NCBI GenBank assembly: GCA_035629175.1
Contig: DASPIL010000067.1
Span: forward strand, 182,234 to 246,233
Direction: 5' to 3'
DNA: 64,000 bases
Origin: Verrucomicrobiia bacterium
GTDB taxonomy: Bacteria; Verrucomicrobiota; Verrucomicrobiia; Limisphaerales; DASXHY01
Position 1 is the stretch's first letter. Each line of letters starts with the position of its first letter. The notes under the pieces were generated by a model, which was not told the origin of the DNA, made no database searches, and was given only the letters and a program-made list of their open reading frames with translations. Of the stretch, positions 17,037 to 25,872 are shown piece by piece. The translations under genes and the position numbers were made by a program.

Positions 17037-18356
17037 GTGAATGTAACCGTAGAACATCTGGCCCCGTGCAAAAAATTGGTGCGCGTCGAAGTCGAACCAC
17101 AACAGGTGGATTTGATCTTCGATACCGTCACCAAGGATTTTCAAAAGCAAGCTTCGCTGCCTGGCTTCCGTCCCGGCAAAGCGCCGCGGGACATGGTGCT
17201 GCGGAAGTTTGAGAAAGACATCGAAGAGGAGGTCAAACGCAAGCTGATCGGCGATTCCTATCGCAAGGCGATGGAGGAGCAGAAGCTCCAGGTGATCGGC
17301 TATCCCGAGGTTGAGGAGATTCAGTTTGGCCGCGGGCAGGCATTGCAATTCGCAGCCACCGTCGAAACCGCGCCGGAATTTGAATTGCCCGAATACAAGG
17401 GAATTCCTGTGAAGCGCGAGATCCGCAACGTGACGGATCAAGACATCGAACGCGCCATTGAAACGTTGCGGCTCCAGCAACAGGATTTCAAAACCGTGGA
17501 ACGCCCCGCCCAAAATGGCGATGTGGTGGTTGTCAACTATACGGGAACGGTGGACGGCAAGCCTGTCACGGAGACAGCCCCAACCGCTCAGGGCCTGACG
17601 GAGCAGAAGAATTTTTGGGTGGAAATGCAGGATAATTCCTTCATCCCGGGATTTGCGACCCAGTTGAATGGCGCGAAGGCTGGCGACAAGAGGACTGTGA
17701 ACGTTGATTTTCCGGCCGACTTTGTGACGCCTCAACTGCAGGGCAAGAAGGGCGTTTATGAGGTGGAGATTGTTGAGGTCAAGGAACAGGTTCTACCTGC
17801 CGTGGACGAGGCATTCGCCAAATCGTTTGGGGCAGACAGCGTCGAAAAATTGCGCGAAGGCGTGAAGCGCGATCTCGAGAACGAACTGAACTACTCGACC
17901 AGGAAGAGCGTGCGAACGCAACTGATCCGCGCGTTGCTGGACCGGGTTTCGTTTGAATTGCCGGAGACCACGGTGGCGGAGGAGACCCGAAATCTTGTTT
18001 ACGATCTGGTGCGCGAAAACCAGCAGCGGGGCATCGCGCGAGAGGTGATCGAAGAACAGAAGGACACGATTTATTCTGCGGCCGCGAACAACGCCAAGGA
18101 GCGGGTGAAAGTGAATTTCCTGCTGCAAAAGATTGCAGAAAAGGAAGGCATCAAAATTTCGCGGGAAGAGGTGGCACAGCGGATTGGCCAGCTGGCCGCC
18201 TATTACAAGGTGCCTGCTGACAAGTTTGTGAAGGATTTGCAGAAGCGGAATGGCGTTTACGAGATCTACGACGAGCTCACCAAGGAGAAAGTCCTGGAAC
18301 TCCTGCAGGAGAACGCGCAGATTGAAAACGTTACCCCGGCTCCCGCCCAGGCGTAA
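17037..18356 (+). CDS. tig: Trigger factor, ribosome-associated chaperone / prolyl isomerase
   Basis: 439 aa from a GTG at 17037 (VNVTVEHLAPCKKLVRVEVE), preceded by an AAAGG ribosome-binding site. The length matches the family. The N-terminal ribosome-binding domain carries FRPGKAPRDMVLRKF, the equivalent of the GFRxGKxP signature that docks at ribosomal protein L23. A PPIase (FKBP-like) domain covers ~150-245 (GDVVVVNYTGTVDGKP), and the C-terminal chaperone arms follow. The usual neighbours clpP and clpX are absent; DUF423 follows 7 bp downstream. Confidence 0.96.
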   Translation: MNVTVEHLAPCKKLVRVEVEPQQVDLIFDTVTKDFQKQASLPGFRPGKAPRDMVLRKFEKDIEEEVKRKLIGDSYRKAMEEQKLQVIGYPEVEEIQFGRGQALQFAATVETAPEFELPEYKGIPVKREIRNVTDQDIERAIETLRLQQQDFKTVERPAQNGDVVVVNYTGTVDGKPVTETAPTAQGLTEQKNFWVEMQDNSFIPGFATQLNGAKAGDKRTVNVDFPADFVTPQLQGKKGVYEVEIVEVKEQVLPAVDEAFAKSFGADSVEKLREGVKRDLENELNYSTRKSVRTQLIRALLDRVSFELPETTVAEETRNLVYDLVRENQQRGIAREVIEEQKDTIYSAAANNAKERVKVNFLLQKIAEKEGIKISREEVAQRIGQLAAYYKVPADKFVKDLQKRNGVYEIYDELTKEKVLELLQENAQIENVTPAPAQA

Positions 18357-18362
18357 CGCCGC

Positions 18363-18743
18363 ATGATCTGCAACAGGGATGCGTTACGGGTTGCGGCCGC
18401 AACGGGATTTGCTGCCGTCGCGCTGGGGGCGTTCGGCGCGCATGGTTTCAAGTCTGTGCTCGAACAGAACCAGACGACCGCAATCTGGCAAACCGCGGTT
18501 TTGTATCATCTCGTACACGCCGTGATGCTGGTGGTGGTCGCATTGCGAAAGCCTCTGCTTGTCACGGCGTGGTGGGGGTTCCTGGCCGGCATCCTTCTCT
18601 TCTCCGGATCGCTCTATGTTCTCGCGATTACCAATGCCAAATGGCTAGGCGCGATCACGCCTATCGGCGGCGTGAGTTTCCTCGTGGGATGGGTTTGGAT
18701 CGCAATAAAAGCGGCGAAGCTCAGTGAAACTGGTCGTGAGTGA
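18363..18743 (+). CDS. DUF423 (YgdD-type) inner-membrane protein
   Basis: 126 aa, four predicted transmembrane helices. Signature elements of DUF423 are visible: AVALGAFGAHGFKSVL near the N-terminus, TAVLYHLVHAVMLV in the middle, and LLFSGSLYVLAIT with ITPIGGVSFLVGWV at the end. The family is widespread and small, with no established function. It starts 7 bp after tig and is probably co-transcribed. Confidence 0.92.
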   Translation: MICNRDALRVAAATGFAAVALGAFGAHGFKSVLEQNQTTAIWQTAVLYHLVHAVMLVVVALRKPLLVTAWWGFLAGILLFSGSLYVLAITNAKWLGAITPIGGVSFLVGWVWIAIKAAKLSETGRE

Positions 18744-18744
18744 A

Positions 18745-18760
18745 GCAGGCTGACGCCTGC
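18745..18760. terminator. Short GC hairpin between convergent genes
   Basis: GCAGGC-TGAC-GCCTGC is a perfect 6-bp stem with a 4-base loop in the 30-base gap between two convergent genes. There is no T-run on either side, so a bidirectional terminator or a REP-like palindrome are both possible. Confidence 0.4.
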
Positions 18761-18773
18761 GGTCCGGCGGCGT

Positions 18774-20108
18774 TTACGCCAGTTTCCACGGCGCGCGATA
18801 AGGGCGCGTCAATAACTTCGTGGCTTCAGCGTCATCGATGATCTTCTCGGACTTCACGTTCCAGCGAATTTTCCTGCCGACAAGCATTGAGATCAAACCG
18901 AGATGGCCGGGGACGGCGGAATGATGCGCAGTTTCAACAGGCGTGATCGGCGGCTTGCGAGACTTGACGCAATCCAGGAAATCGCGCTGGTGCCCGGGCG
19001 ATTCGTAGAGCTTCACCTTGCGCAATTCTTCCGCGAGATTCTTCCCCTGCTTCCAGTCAGGGTTGGAGGTGTCGAACCCTCCGCGATTGACCCAGACCCA
19101 GCCTTCATCGCCAATCCATTTCGTGCCACCGCGAATATCCGAATGGCCGCCCGCAACGATCATGGTGATGTTGTCAGGATACTTCATCTCAACGCGGTAT
19201 TTGGTGCAGGTGTTCCAAACCGCAGTTCTAGGCGGAAACTCGCCTTCGCCTTCGATCTCGGAAGGTCCTGAACGGTCGAAGTCGAGACCCCAATGCGCGA
19301 TGTCACAATGATGTCCGATCCAGTCGAGCAACTGGCCGCCGCCGATGTTGTAGTTCCATCGCCAGTTCATGTGAACGCGGCCTCTGATGTATGGCTCCAT
19401 CTGCGAAGGGCCAATCCAACGCTCGTAATCCAGTTCGGGCGGCGGTTCTGAAATTTCCATGAATTGCCTGGATCTTGCGAAATCATTGTGACCGCTCGGC
19501 AGGCCGACCTCAACGCGGTGAACGCGCCCGATCAATCCGCTGCGCACAATTTCCGCGGCCTTCCGAAACAGCGCCTGCGAACGCTGCCACGAGCCCGTTT
19601 GCCAGATGATGTTGTTTTTCTGGCATGCGCGGACGATTGCCTGTTGCTCGGCGATGGTTCGGGCCAGCGGCTTTTCACCGTAAATATCCTTTTTCGCGCG
19701 CGCTGCATCGATTGACATCAGTGCATGCCAGTTGTCCGGAACCGCGAGCATGACAGCATCAATGTCATCGCGCGCAAACATCTCGCGGTAGTCGTGATAC
19801 GCCTTGCAGTCCTTGTTTTGATAATGCCCGTTGATGGTATCGACAGCACTCTGCAGGTGCAGCTTGTCGAGGTCGCACGCAGCAACCACCTGGCAATCGG
19901 TTTCGTGCAGGAACGACTGCGTGTTGCCGGGCCCCTGCATGCCCCAGCCGACGACGCCGAGCGTGATGCGATTGGATGGACGCGCGCGTTTGCCGTGTCC
20001 CACAGCGCAACCCGGAACAAACATGGGAATGGCGAGCGCGGCTGCGGCGGCTGCGGTGGATTTGATGAAGTGGCGGCGAGATGTCCCTGGGGCGCGATGG
20101 TCGTTCAT
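18774..20108 (-). CDS. Tat-exported Gfo/Idh/MocA-family oxidoreductase
   Basis: 444 aa from the ATG at 20108. The N-terminus has a twin-arginine signal (SRRHFIKSTAAAAAALAIPM) followed by a possible lipobox Cys (VPGC). The NAD-binding Rossmann fold shows GVVGWGMQGPGNTQSF, and the catalytic EKP motif appears as YGEKPLARTI. The C-terminal substrate domain contains WRWNYNIGGGQLLDWIGHH. Secreted members are abundant in Planctomycetota and Verrucomicrobiota and act on sugars or glycosides, some by oxidation-assisted cleavage. It is divergent from the GH42 gene, suggesting shared carbohydrate use. Confidence 0.9.
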   Translation of the reverse strand: MNDHRAPGTSRRHFIKSTAAAAAALAIPMFVPGCAVGHGKRARPSNRITLGVVGWGMQGPGNTQSFLHETDCQVVAACDLDKLHLQSAVDTINGHYQNKDCKAYHDYREMFARDDIDAVMLAVPDNWHALMSIDAARAKKDIYGEKPLARTIAEQQAIVRACQKNNIIWQTGSWQRSQALFRKAAEIVRSGLIGRVHRVEVGLPSGHNDFARSRQFMEISEPPPELDYERWIGPSQMEPYIRGRVHMNWRWNYNIGGGQLLDWIGHHCDIAHWGLDFDRSGPSEIEGEGEFPPRTAVWNTCTKYRVEMKYPDNITMIVAGGHSDIRGGTKWIGDEGWVWVNRGGFDTSNPDWKQGKNLAEELRKVKLYESPGHQRDFLDCVKSRKPPITPVETAHHSAVPGHLGLISMLVGRKIRWNVKSEKIIDDAEATKLLTRPYRAPWKLA

Positions 20109-20265
20109 GTTATGACGCGGCGTTCGTGTTCGGTAACCAGAGCGGGATTTCCCGCCGGAAGTTACGCGGGATTCATAGCGCGAGCAGAAATGCATTGCGA
20201 GACCCAAAATCGAGGAATAGAGTCTGGACGCAGGACGCCACGCATGGCAAACAGCGAAAAACCTT

Positions 20266-22335
20266 ATGTATTTCGGCGTTGATTACTTTCCGGAGCAATG
20301 GGTCTTCCCGTACGGTGGAACTTCCGAAAATCCAGAAGCACAGTGGGAGTCTGATGCGGAGCTGATGGTAAAAGCCGGGGTAAACGTGGTTCGCATCGGG
20401 GAATACTGCTGGGGATTGTGCGAACGCGAGGAGGGCAAGTTCGATTTCAAATGGCTGCGACGCGTGATGGATGTGATGGGCCGCCATGGAATCCGTGTCG
20501 TGCTCGCAACACCCACCTCAGCGCCTCCGGTCTGGCTGGCGCAAAAGTATCCCGATATTCTCCCGCTCGATGCCAAGGGCAACGTAAAGCACGAAGGCAC
20601 GCGGAGGGCAGTCTGCCTCAATAGCGACGCATTCTGGAACCACGCCAAGCGCATCGTTGAGGAAATGGCCAAGGCTCTCGGCCGGCATTCACAGCTGATC
20701 GCATGGCAGATCGACAGCGGCATAGGCGGCCATCAATCCGAATGGGCATTCAATGAAGGAACGCGACTGGAATGGCAGAACTGGCTCAAGCTGAAGTACG
20801 ACACGGTGGAACGGTTGAACGAACAGCTCGGGTTGCGCTACCTCGGCCAGGTGGTGAGCTCATTCGACCAGGTGCCCATGCCAATGTACGCGCCGACAAT
20901 GCACAATGCGGCGCTGTTGCTGGATTGGGCGCGCTTCAGCAGCGACACCATCGTCGCATTCATCCGCATGCAGGTGGATGTCTTGAGCGAGATTACCCCG
21001 AACATTGCGACCACCACCAACCTGCGCGCGCTGCAGCGGCGTTTCGATCATTTCGATGTCGCGAAAGTTGTGGATTTCGTCTCGGTGGAAAGCAACGCGG
21101 CGATCAAGAGCAAGGCGTCGGAACTGGCGTGCGATATTGATATCCTGCGATCGCTCAAGAAGGAGAGGATTCGCACGCCTGACGGTGACTGTGGCTTCTG
21201 GGTGATAGAGCAAAAGGCGGGGCAGGTGAACTGGCACGATGTCAACTCGCTGGTTCGGCCCGGGGTTGTGCGCCTCTTCACGTATCAGCTGTTGTCGCGC
21301 GGCGCATGCGGAGTGCTGTATTACCATTGGCGGCAATCGCGCATCGGCAATGAAAAGTTCTTTGGCGCGGTCCTGCCCCACCACGCGCATCCCGACAGCC
21401 GGACCTTCAAGGAAATCTGCCAGGTTGGCGAGGAGATCAAGCTGCTGGCCCCTGCATTGAAAGATACGAAGGTGGTGGCCGAGGCGTGCATTCTCTATTC
21501 GCATGAAAATGACTGGGTGTTGCAGCAGCCGATGCAACCCAATCGGCACTTCAACCTGCGCGAACACATCCAGCTCATCTACAACGGGCTGCACGATCGC
21601 AACATTTCGGTCGACTTCGCGCGGCCGGGTGAAGAGCTTGGAAAGTACCGCATTGTCTTCGCTCCGTCACTGCATCTGCTGTCGGGTGCCGAAGCGGACA
21701 TGCTCAAGCTTTACGTCCAGAACGGCGGAACACTGGTGGCGACCTTCAACACGGGTCTTGTGGACGAACACAACATGGCGCCGGATTCGGGCATTCCGCA
21801 TGACATGACCGATTTGTTCGGGCTTGAGGTGCTGGAGTTTGATCCCCTGCCGCCGGGCGAGGAAAATCACCTCACGTTCAAAGGCGCCTTTCCAACGAGC
21901 CACCTTCACCCGGCTCGTTTGTGGTGTGACATCATCGAGCCTGGCGAGTGCCAGGTGCTTGCGACTTACGCGAAGGATTTTTATGCGGGCCGTCCGGCGA
22001 TGACGATGAACACGTTCGGCCTGGGCCGGGCGATCTATATCGGCACCCAGAGCCACCAGCATTTTTACCACGACCTTGTCCTGTGGCTGCGACAGATGGT
22101 GGGATTGCATCCGTTGTTGAAGGTTCCGGACACCGTCCAGGTGAGCATGCGCGAGAAAGAGGGAACGCGTATTTACTTCCTTTTGAATCATCAGAATTCG
22201 CCCGTGCGCGTGCAGTTCTACAAACCGATGCACGATTTCCTGACAGGGCACACCTTCTCGGGCAATTACGATCTGCCGCCGCATGGAGTGCTGGTTCTGG
22301 ATGAACATCCCGAGATCAAGCCGGTGGCAGTTTGA
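20266..22335 (+). CDS. GH42 beta-galactosidase-like protein lacking the usual acid/base Glu
   Basis: 689 aa with the three-domain GH42 layout: a TIM barrel (1-~390), a trimerisation domain (~400-600) and a C-terminal beta domain. Family hallmarks are the start MYFGVDYFPEQW, VRIGEYCWGLCEREEGKFDF, and the nucleophile Glu315 in FWVIEQKAGQVNW. The acid/base Glu, normally in WQIDNE(Y/I)G, is absent: residues 148-154 read QIDSGIG, with Ser151-Gly152 in place of Asn-Glu (bases 20716-20721). Catalysis by the normal retaining mechanism is therefore doubtful. There is no signal peptide, so it is cytoplasmic. The stop overlaps the next frame (TTGA). Confidence 0.85.
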   Translation: MYFGVDYFPEQWVFPYGGTSENPEAQWESDAELMVKAGVNVVRIGEYCWGLCEREEGKFDFKWLRRVMDVMGRHGIRVVLATPTSAPPVWLAQKYPDILPLDAKGNVKHEGTRRAVCLNSDAFWNHAKRIVEEMAKALGRHSQLIAWQIDSGIGGHQSEWAFNEGTRLEWQNWLKLKYDTVERLNEQLGLRYLGQVVSSFDQVPMPMYAPTMHNAALLLDWARFSSDTIVAFIRMQVDVLSEITPNIATTTNLRALQRRFDHFDVAKVVDFVSVESNAAIKSKASELACDIDILRSLKKERIRTPDGDCGFWVIEQKAGQVNWHDVNSLVRPGVVRLFTYQLLSRGACGVLYYHWRQSRIGNEKFFGAVLPHHAHPDSRTFKEICQVGEEIKLLAPALKDTKVVAEACILYSHENDWVLQQPMQPNRHFNLREHIQLIYNGLHDRNISVDFARPGEELGKYRIVFAPSLHLLSGAEADMLKLYVQNGGTLVATFNTGLVDEHNMAPDSGIPHDMTDLFGLEVLEFDPLPPGEENHLTFKGAFPTSHLHPARLWCDIIEPGECQVLATYAKDFYAGRPAMTMNTFGLGRAIYIGTQSHQHFYHDLVLWLRQMVGLHPLLKVPDTVQVSMREKEGTRIYFLLNHQNSPVRVQFYKPMHDFLTGHTFSGNYDLPPHGVLVLDEHPEIKPVAV

Positions 22336-22775
22336 GCGCAGCAAGGCTGTCGAACGTCTCCGCCGTCATGCCGCTGCCGCCCAAACGCTTTACGCCGCGC
22401 GGTCCCCGTAAAGCATCGCCACGGCAGAAAATCCTCGCAGCCTGGCGGGGAGTGGACCTCACCGCGCAGGAGGAAGTCCGGCGGAACCGCACCCGGCCCA
22501 CCCGCGACATTCTGCCCGGCGTGCTCAAGGAGTTGCGGATCGATAACCGCCGCGCCGAGGCGGAAATCGTCAAGGTTTGGAACGAGTTGATCGACCCGAA
22601 CATCGTTGCGCATGCGCAGCCCACTGGGATCAACAAGGGGACGTTATTTGTGACGGTGGACAGCAATGTCTGGCTTGCGGAGATTGTGCGGTATCGGCGG
22701 AAGGAAATCCTGGAGCGCCTGCAGCATAGTTTCGGACGTGATGTGATCACGCGGATCTCCTTCCGGGTCGGATGA
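22332..22775 (+). CDS. dciA: DciA-type (DUF721) replicative helicase loader protein
   Basis: 147 aa from a TTG overlapping the GH42 stop, or 135 aa from the ATG at 22368; the first has a GGTGG-like sequence upstream. The DUF721 domain occupies the C-terminal ~90 residues: IVKVWNELIDPNIVAHAQPT and KGTLFVTVDSNVWLAEIVRY, the KH-like fold that binds DnaB. The basic, proline-rich N-terminus is normal for the family. DciA replaces DnaC in most bacteria, which agrees with a DnaB gene in this window and no dnaC seen. Confidence 0.8.
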   Translation: MSAARLSNVSAVMPLPPKRFTPRGPRKASPRQKILAAWRGVDLTAQEEVRRNRTRPTRDILPGVLKELRIDNRRAEAEIVKVWNELIDPNIVAHAQPTGINKGTLFVTVDSNVWLAEIVRYRRKEILERLQHSFGRDVITRISFRVG

Positions 22776-22849
22776 ATTTTCCCGCGCTGGCTGAGCACCT
22801 GAAGATTGAACTTTGGCTCTGCTGGCGGGCGTGGCTTATTGTTGGAACG

Positions 22850-23251
22850 ATGAACATCCAGGTGGCAGTTTTGTGCGACGCGGCAACGGAGGACAACGGC
22901 AAGCTCAACCTGCTGGGCGCGTTCGACACGATTTACGGACAGGAACTCCCGGCGGTGCATCCCCAATGCGCGCTCGCGTTGCGCGTGACGTTTGGGCACG
23001 AGGACGAAGGCGAACACGACCTGAAGTTGAACTTCGTGGATGCGGACGGCCGGCCCATCATGCCGCAAATTCCAATTCCGCTGCGGGTGCATCTGCCGGG
23101 CGACACGCATTTCAGCACGCGTAACTTCATCGTGAACATCCAGCAGCTGAAATTCGAGCACGCAGGTTTGTATTCGATGGACGTGATGCTGGATGGAAGG
23201 GCGCAGGCGAGCATTCCATTGCTTGTGAAGCACACGCCCGTTCCAGCGTGA
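22850..23251 (+). CDS. DUF6941-like protein of unknown function
   Basis: 133 aa from the ATG at 22850 (MNIQVAVLCDAATEDNGKLN). The sequence is all-beta: GKLNLLGAFDTIYGQELPAV, LALRVTFGHEDEGEHDLKL and STRNFIVNIQQLKFEHAGLY, ending in LLVKH. Small proteins with this opening (LCDAA...GKLNLLGAFD) recur across phyla; I recall them as DUF6941, probably a beta-sandwich. There is no signal peptide. It is co-directional with dciA, 74 bp downstream. Confidence 0.7.
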   Translation: MNIQVAVLCDAATEDNGKLNLLGAFDTIYGQELPAVHPQCALALRVTFGHEDEGEHDLKLNFVDADGRPIMPQIPIPLRVHLPGDTHFSTRNFIVNIQQLKFEHAGLYSMDVMLDGRAQASIPLLVKHTPVPA

Positions 23252-23257
23252 CGGAGC

Positions 23258-23433
23258 GCTGACTTTGAGTCGGCTTACGATGAACGAAGAATCGATCGCG
23301 CCCCCAATGGCGGGGCTTGCCCCATGCCGCAATAGCCGCGACCGCTGCTCGAGTTCGGCCGTATCGACGAGAATCGAAGCACCAAGCCCGCTGCAAGCCG
23401 GCGCTTCAATGCCGCCGATCCGGAAGTCCGCGC
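23258..23433. repeat. Copy 1 of a diverged dispersed repeat
   Basis: Contains CGCTGACTTTGAGTCGGCTT followed by ACGATGAACGAAGAATCGAT. After about 133 bases come GCAAGCCGGCGCTTC and finally GCGCTACG. The same blocks, in the same order and at nearly the same spacing, recur at 54308-54490. It fills most of the 327-base gap before the MoxR gene; nothing else was seen there. Confidence 0.5.
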
Positions 23434-23578
23434 TACGTGTGCGGTTGCGCAGAATTCGTTTCGCTCGGAACCGGGCAATCACTACACTGGCGGCCATGAC
23501 GGCGACGACATTGCGGCAGGGGATAACCTCAGATGCGTCGCCTTTTTGTTCGGGACCGCAAGCTTTTCCTTTTTCCAG

Positions 23579-24529
23579 ATGACTTCGAATCAACTGCAGG
23601 TTGCGCGTGAGGTTTATCGCCGCATAACGGACAATGTGGCGAAGGTGATGCATGGCCAGGCGGAAGCGACGCGCACTCTGCTCGCGGCATTGGCGAGCGG
23701 AGGCCATGTGTTGCTGGAGGATTTTCCTGGCACCGGAAAAACCACGCTGGCGAAAGCCCTGGCGCGATCCCTGGACGCCACCTTCAAGCGCATCCAGTTC
23801 ACTCCCGATCTGCTTCCCTCGGACATCCTGGGCGTTTCGATTTACAGCCAGCGCGACCAGCAGTTCCATTTTCATCAGGGCCCGGTATTCACGAATGTGC
23901 TCCTGGCTGATGAGATCAACCGCGCCTCTCCCCGCACGCAGTCGGCGCTGCTGGAAGCGATGGGCGAAAGCCAGGTAAGCGTGGACGGCGAACGCCATTT
24001 CCTCTCTGAATTCTTTTTTGTCATCGCCACGGAAAATCCTGTGGAATTCCGCGGAACATATCCGTTGCCGGAGGCGCAGATGGATCGATTTGCGATGCAA
24101 TTCACGCTGGGATATGTGCCCCCGCTGGACGAGGTTGCAATTCTTACCGCGCAGCAGCACAAGCATCCGCTCGATGAACTCCAGCCCTGCGCCACCGTGA
24201 CGGACGTGCTGACCTTGAAGCATGCAGTCGAGTCCGTGCGGATCAGCGATGAATTAAAGCGTTACGTCGTGGATCTGGTTTCCGGAACGCGCTCGGCGGC
24301 GGGGGTTCAACTCGGTGCCAGCCCGCGGGCATCTCTCGCGCTGATGAAAGGCGCACAGGCGCTGGCGCTCTTCGACGGAATGGAATTTGTGACCCCCGAA
24401 CAGATCCAGGAACTGGCCGTGGCCGTGATTGCACATCGCCTCGTGATGCAACCTCAGGCCCGGTTTTCAGGCCAGACGGCTCGCAGCGTCGTGGAAGATA
24501 TTGTGAAGAAGGTGAAAGTTCCTGCGTGA
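23579..24529 (+). CDS. MoxR-family AAA+ ATPase
   Basis: 316 aa from the ATG at 23579. Walker A is in LEDFPGTGKTTLAKALA, Walker B in VLLADEINRASPRTQSALLE, and sensor 1 in VIATENPVEFRGTYPLPEAQ. The AAA-lid is in the last ~90 residues. MoxR ATPases act as chaperones that assemble or activate protein complexes and are typically encoded with DUF58 and transglutaminase proteins, as here. The stop overlaps the GTG of the DUF58 gene (GTGA). Confidence 0.95.
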   Translation: MTSNQLQVAREVYRRITDNVAKVMHGQAEATRTLLAALASGGHVLLEDFPGTGKTTLAKALARSLDATFKRIQFTPDLLPSDILGVSIYSQRDQQFHFHQGPVFTNVLLADEINRASPRTQSALLEAMGESQVSVDGERHFLSEFFFVIATENPVEFRGTYPLPEAQMDRFAMQFTLGYVPPLDEVAILTAQQHKHPLDELQPCATVTDVLTLKHAVESVRISDELKRYVVDLVSGTRSAAGVQLGASPRASLALMKGAQALALFDGMEFVTPEQIQELAVAVIAHRLVMQPQARFSGQTARSVVEDIVKKVKVPA

Positions 24530-25872
24530 ACCTGGTCTTCAAAGTCCTGTACCGCTTCTACCGGCTCTTTTCCGGATTTCGATACCGGCTTCGACGGCGC
24601 CTCACCCCAGCGGGATGGATGGTCGTGATCGCTCTTGGGGCGGCGGCGACGATGGGGGTGGATACGGAAAACACGGTGGCCTACCAGGCGTTTGCGCCAT
24701 TGCTTTGCCTCTTCCTGGCGGCGGCCGCGTTCTCCTTGATCTTTCGGGCGCGCTTTACGGCCACGCGGCAGCTTCCGCGTTTCGGCACGGCAGGTGTCCC
24801 GGTGCAATATCGGGTTCAGCTTCGGAATCTTGGACACAAAACTGAACGGGATCTCACTCTGCTGGAGAACCTGGTTGATCCGAGGCCAGCCTTCGCAGAA
24901 TGGCGGGCGGTGCAAATGGCGAATGAACGGAGAATCCGGCCCTTTCGACTGAACCAGCCGCGGCACACGAAGCCCTTCCGGCGGACAATGATCCGCGACG
25001 CCGCCGTTCCGCCCGCGGGTCCATCCCAGGACGTGGAGGTCACGATGGAACTCACGCCCTTGCGGCGCGGGTTCGTCCGGTTTGAAGGAGTGACGCTGGC
25101 ACGGCCGGATCCTTTCGGGTTATTCCGGGCGTTCGATTCCTGTTCCGCGCCCCAAGCCCTGCTGGTGCTGCCCAAGCGCTACCCGGTTCCCCAAATCCCG
25201 CTTCCGGGAATGATGAAATACCAGCAGGGCGGCGTCGCCTTGGCGAGCAACGTCGGGCTGAGCGACGAATTTGTATCCCTGCGGGAGTACCGGCGGGGCG
25301 ACCCGTTGCGGCATATTCATTGGCGCAGCTGGGCGAAGGCGGGAAAGCCGATCGTGAAAGAATTCGAGGACGAATTCTTCGTGCGCCACGCCCTGGTGCT
25401 GGACACGTTTACAGACGACCCGCAGAGCGATGCGTTCGAAGAGGCGGTTTCCGTGGCGGCCTCCTTTGCGTGTTCGCTTTCAATGCAGGAGTCTTTGCTC
25501 GATCTGTTGTTTGTCGGCACCGAGGCGTTCTGCTTCACAGCGGGGCGCGGGCTTGCGCATTCGGATCACATGCTCGAGATTCTTGCCGGTGTTTCGGCCT
25601 GCTTTGACAAACACTTCGAACAATTGGAAAACCTCGTCATTGAACATTCCAGCGCCGTCAGCGGGTGCATCTGCGTGCTCCTGGCATGGGACCGGTCGCG
25701 TCGCGCGTTCGTGCGAAAACTGCAGAACCTGGGCTTGCCACTCCTCGTGTTTGTGATCACGGAGGCGGGAAAGGCGGAGCAGGTGCGAACCGCGCGTGAG
25801 GAGGACCGGCCCGATGCGTTTTACGTGCTCGAAGTCGGGCAGGTTGAACAGGACCTTGCGAAAATTGCATGA
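24526..25872 (+). CDS. DUF58 protein (MoxR partner), membrane-anchored
   Basis: 448 aa from a GTG overlapping the moxR stop. Two transmembrane helices lie near residues 30-75. A beta domain follows with a Cys-free ligand-like region. The DUF58 signature is REYRRGDPLRHIHWRSWAKA near residue 265, preceding a von Willebrand A-like half (ALVLDTFTDDPQSDAFEEAV). The overlaps on both sides indicate translational coupling of a three-gene operon. The family role is unknown beyond genetic links to cell envelope and stress. Confidence 0.92.
   Translation: MNLVFKVLYRFYRLFSGFRYRLRRRLTPAGWMVVIALGAAATMGVDTENTVAYQAFAPLLCLFLAAAAFSLIFRARFTATRQLPRFGTAGVPVQYRVQLRNLGHKTERDLTLLENLVDPRPAFAEWRAVQMANERRIRPFRLNQPRHTKPFRRTMIRDAAVPPAGPSQDVEVTMELTPLRRGFVRFEGVTLARPDPFGLFRAFDSCSAPQALLVLPKRYPVPQIPLPGMMKYQQGGVALASNVGLSDEFVSLREYRRGDPLRHIHWRSWAKAGKPIVKEFEDEFFVRHALVLDTFTDDPQSDAFEEAVSVAASFACSLSMQESLLDLLFVGTEAFCFTAGRGLAHSDHMLEILAGVSACFDKHFEQLENLVIEHSSAVSGCICVLLAWDRSRRAFVRKLQNLGLPLLVFVITEAGKAEQVRTAREEDRPDAFYVLEVGQVEQDLAKIA

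Noticed and set aside
22316..24223. Long minus-strand open frame (635 codons) across dciA, the DUF6941-like gene and moxR
   Set aside because: It is antisense to three well-supported genes; composition is that of a GC-rich shadow (His/Arg/Gln rich) with no domain.
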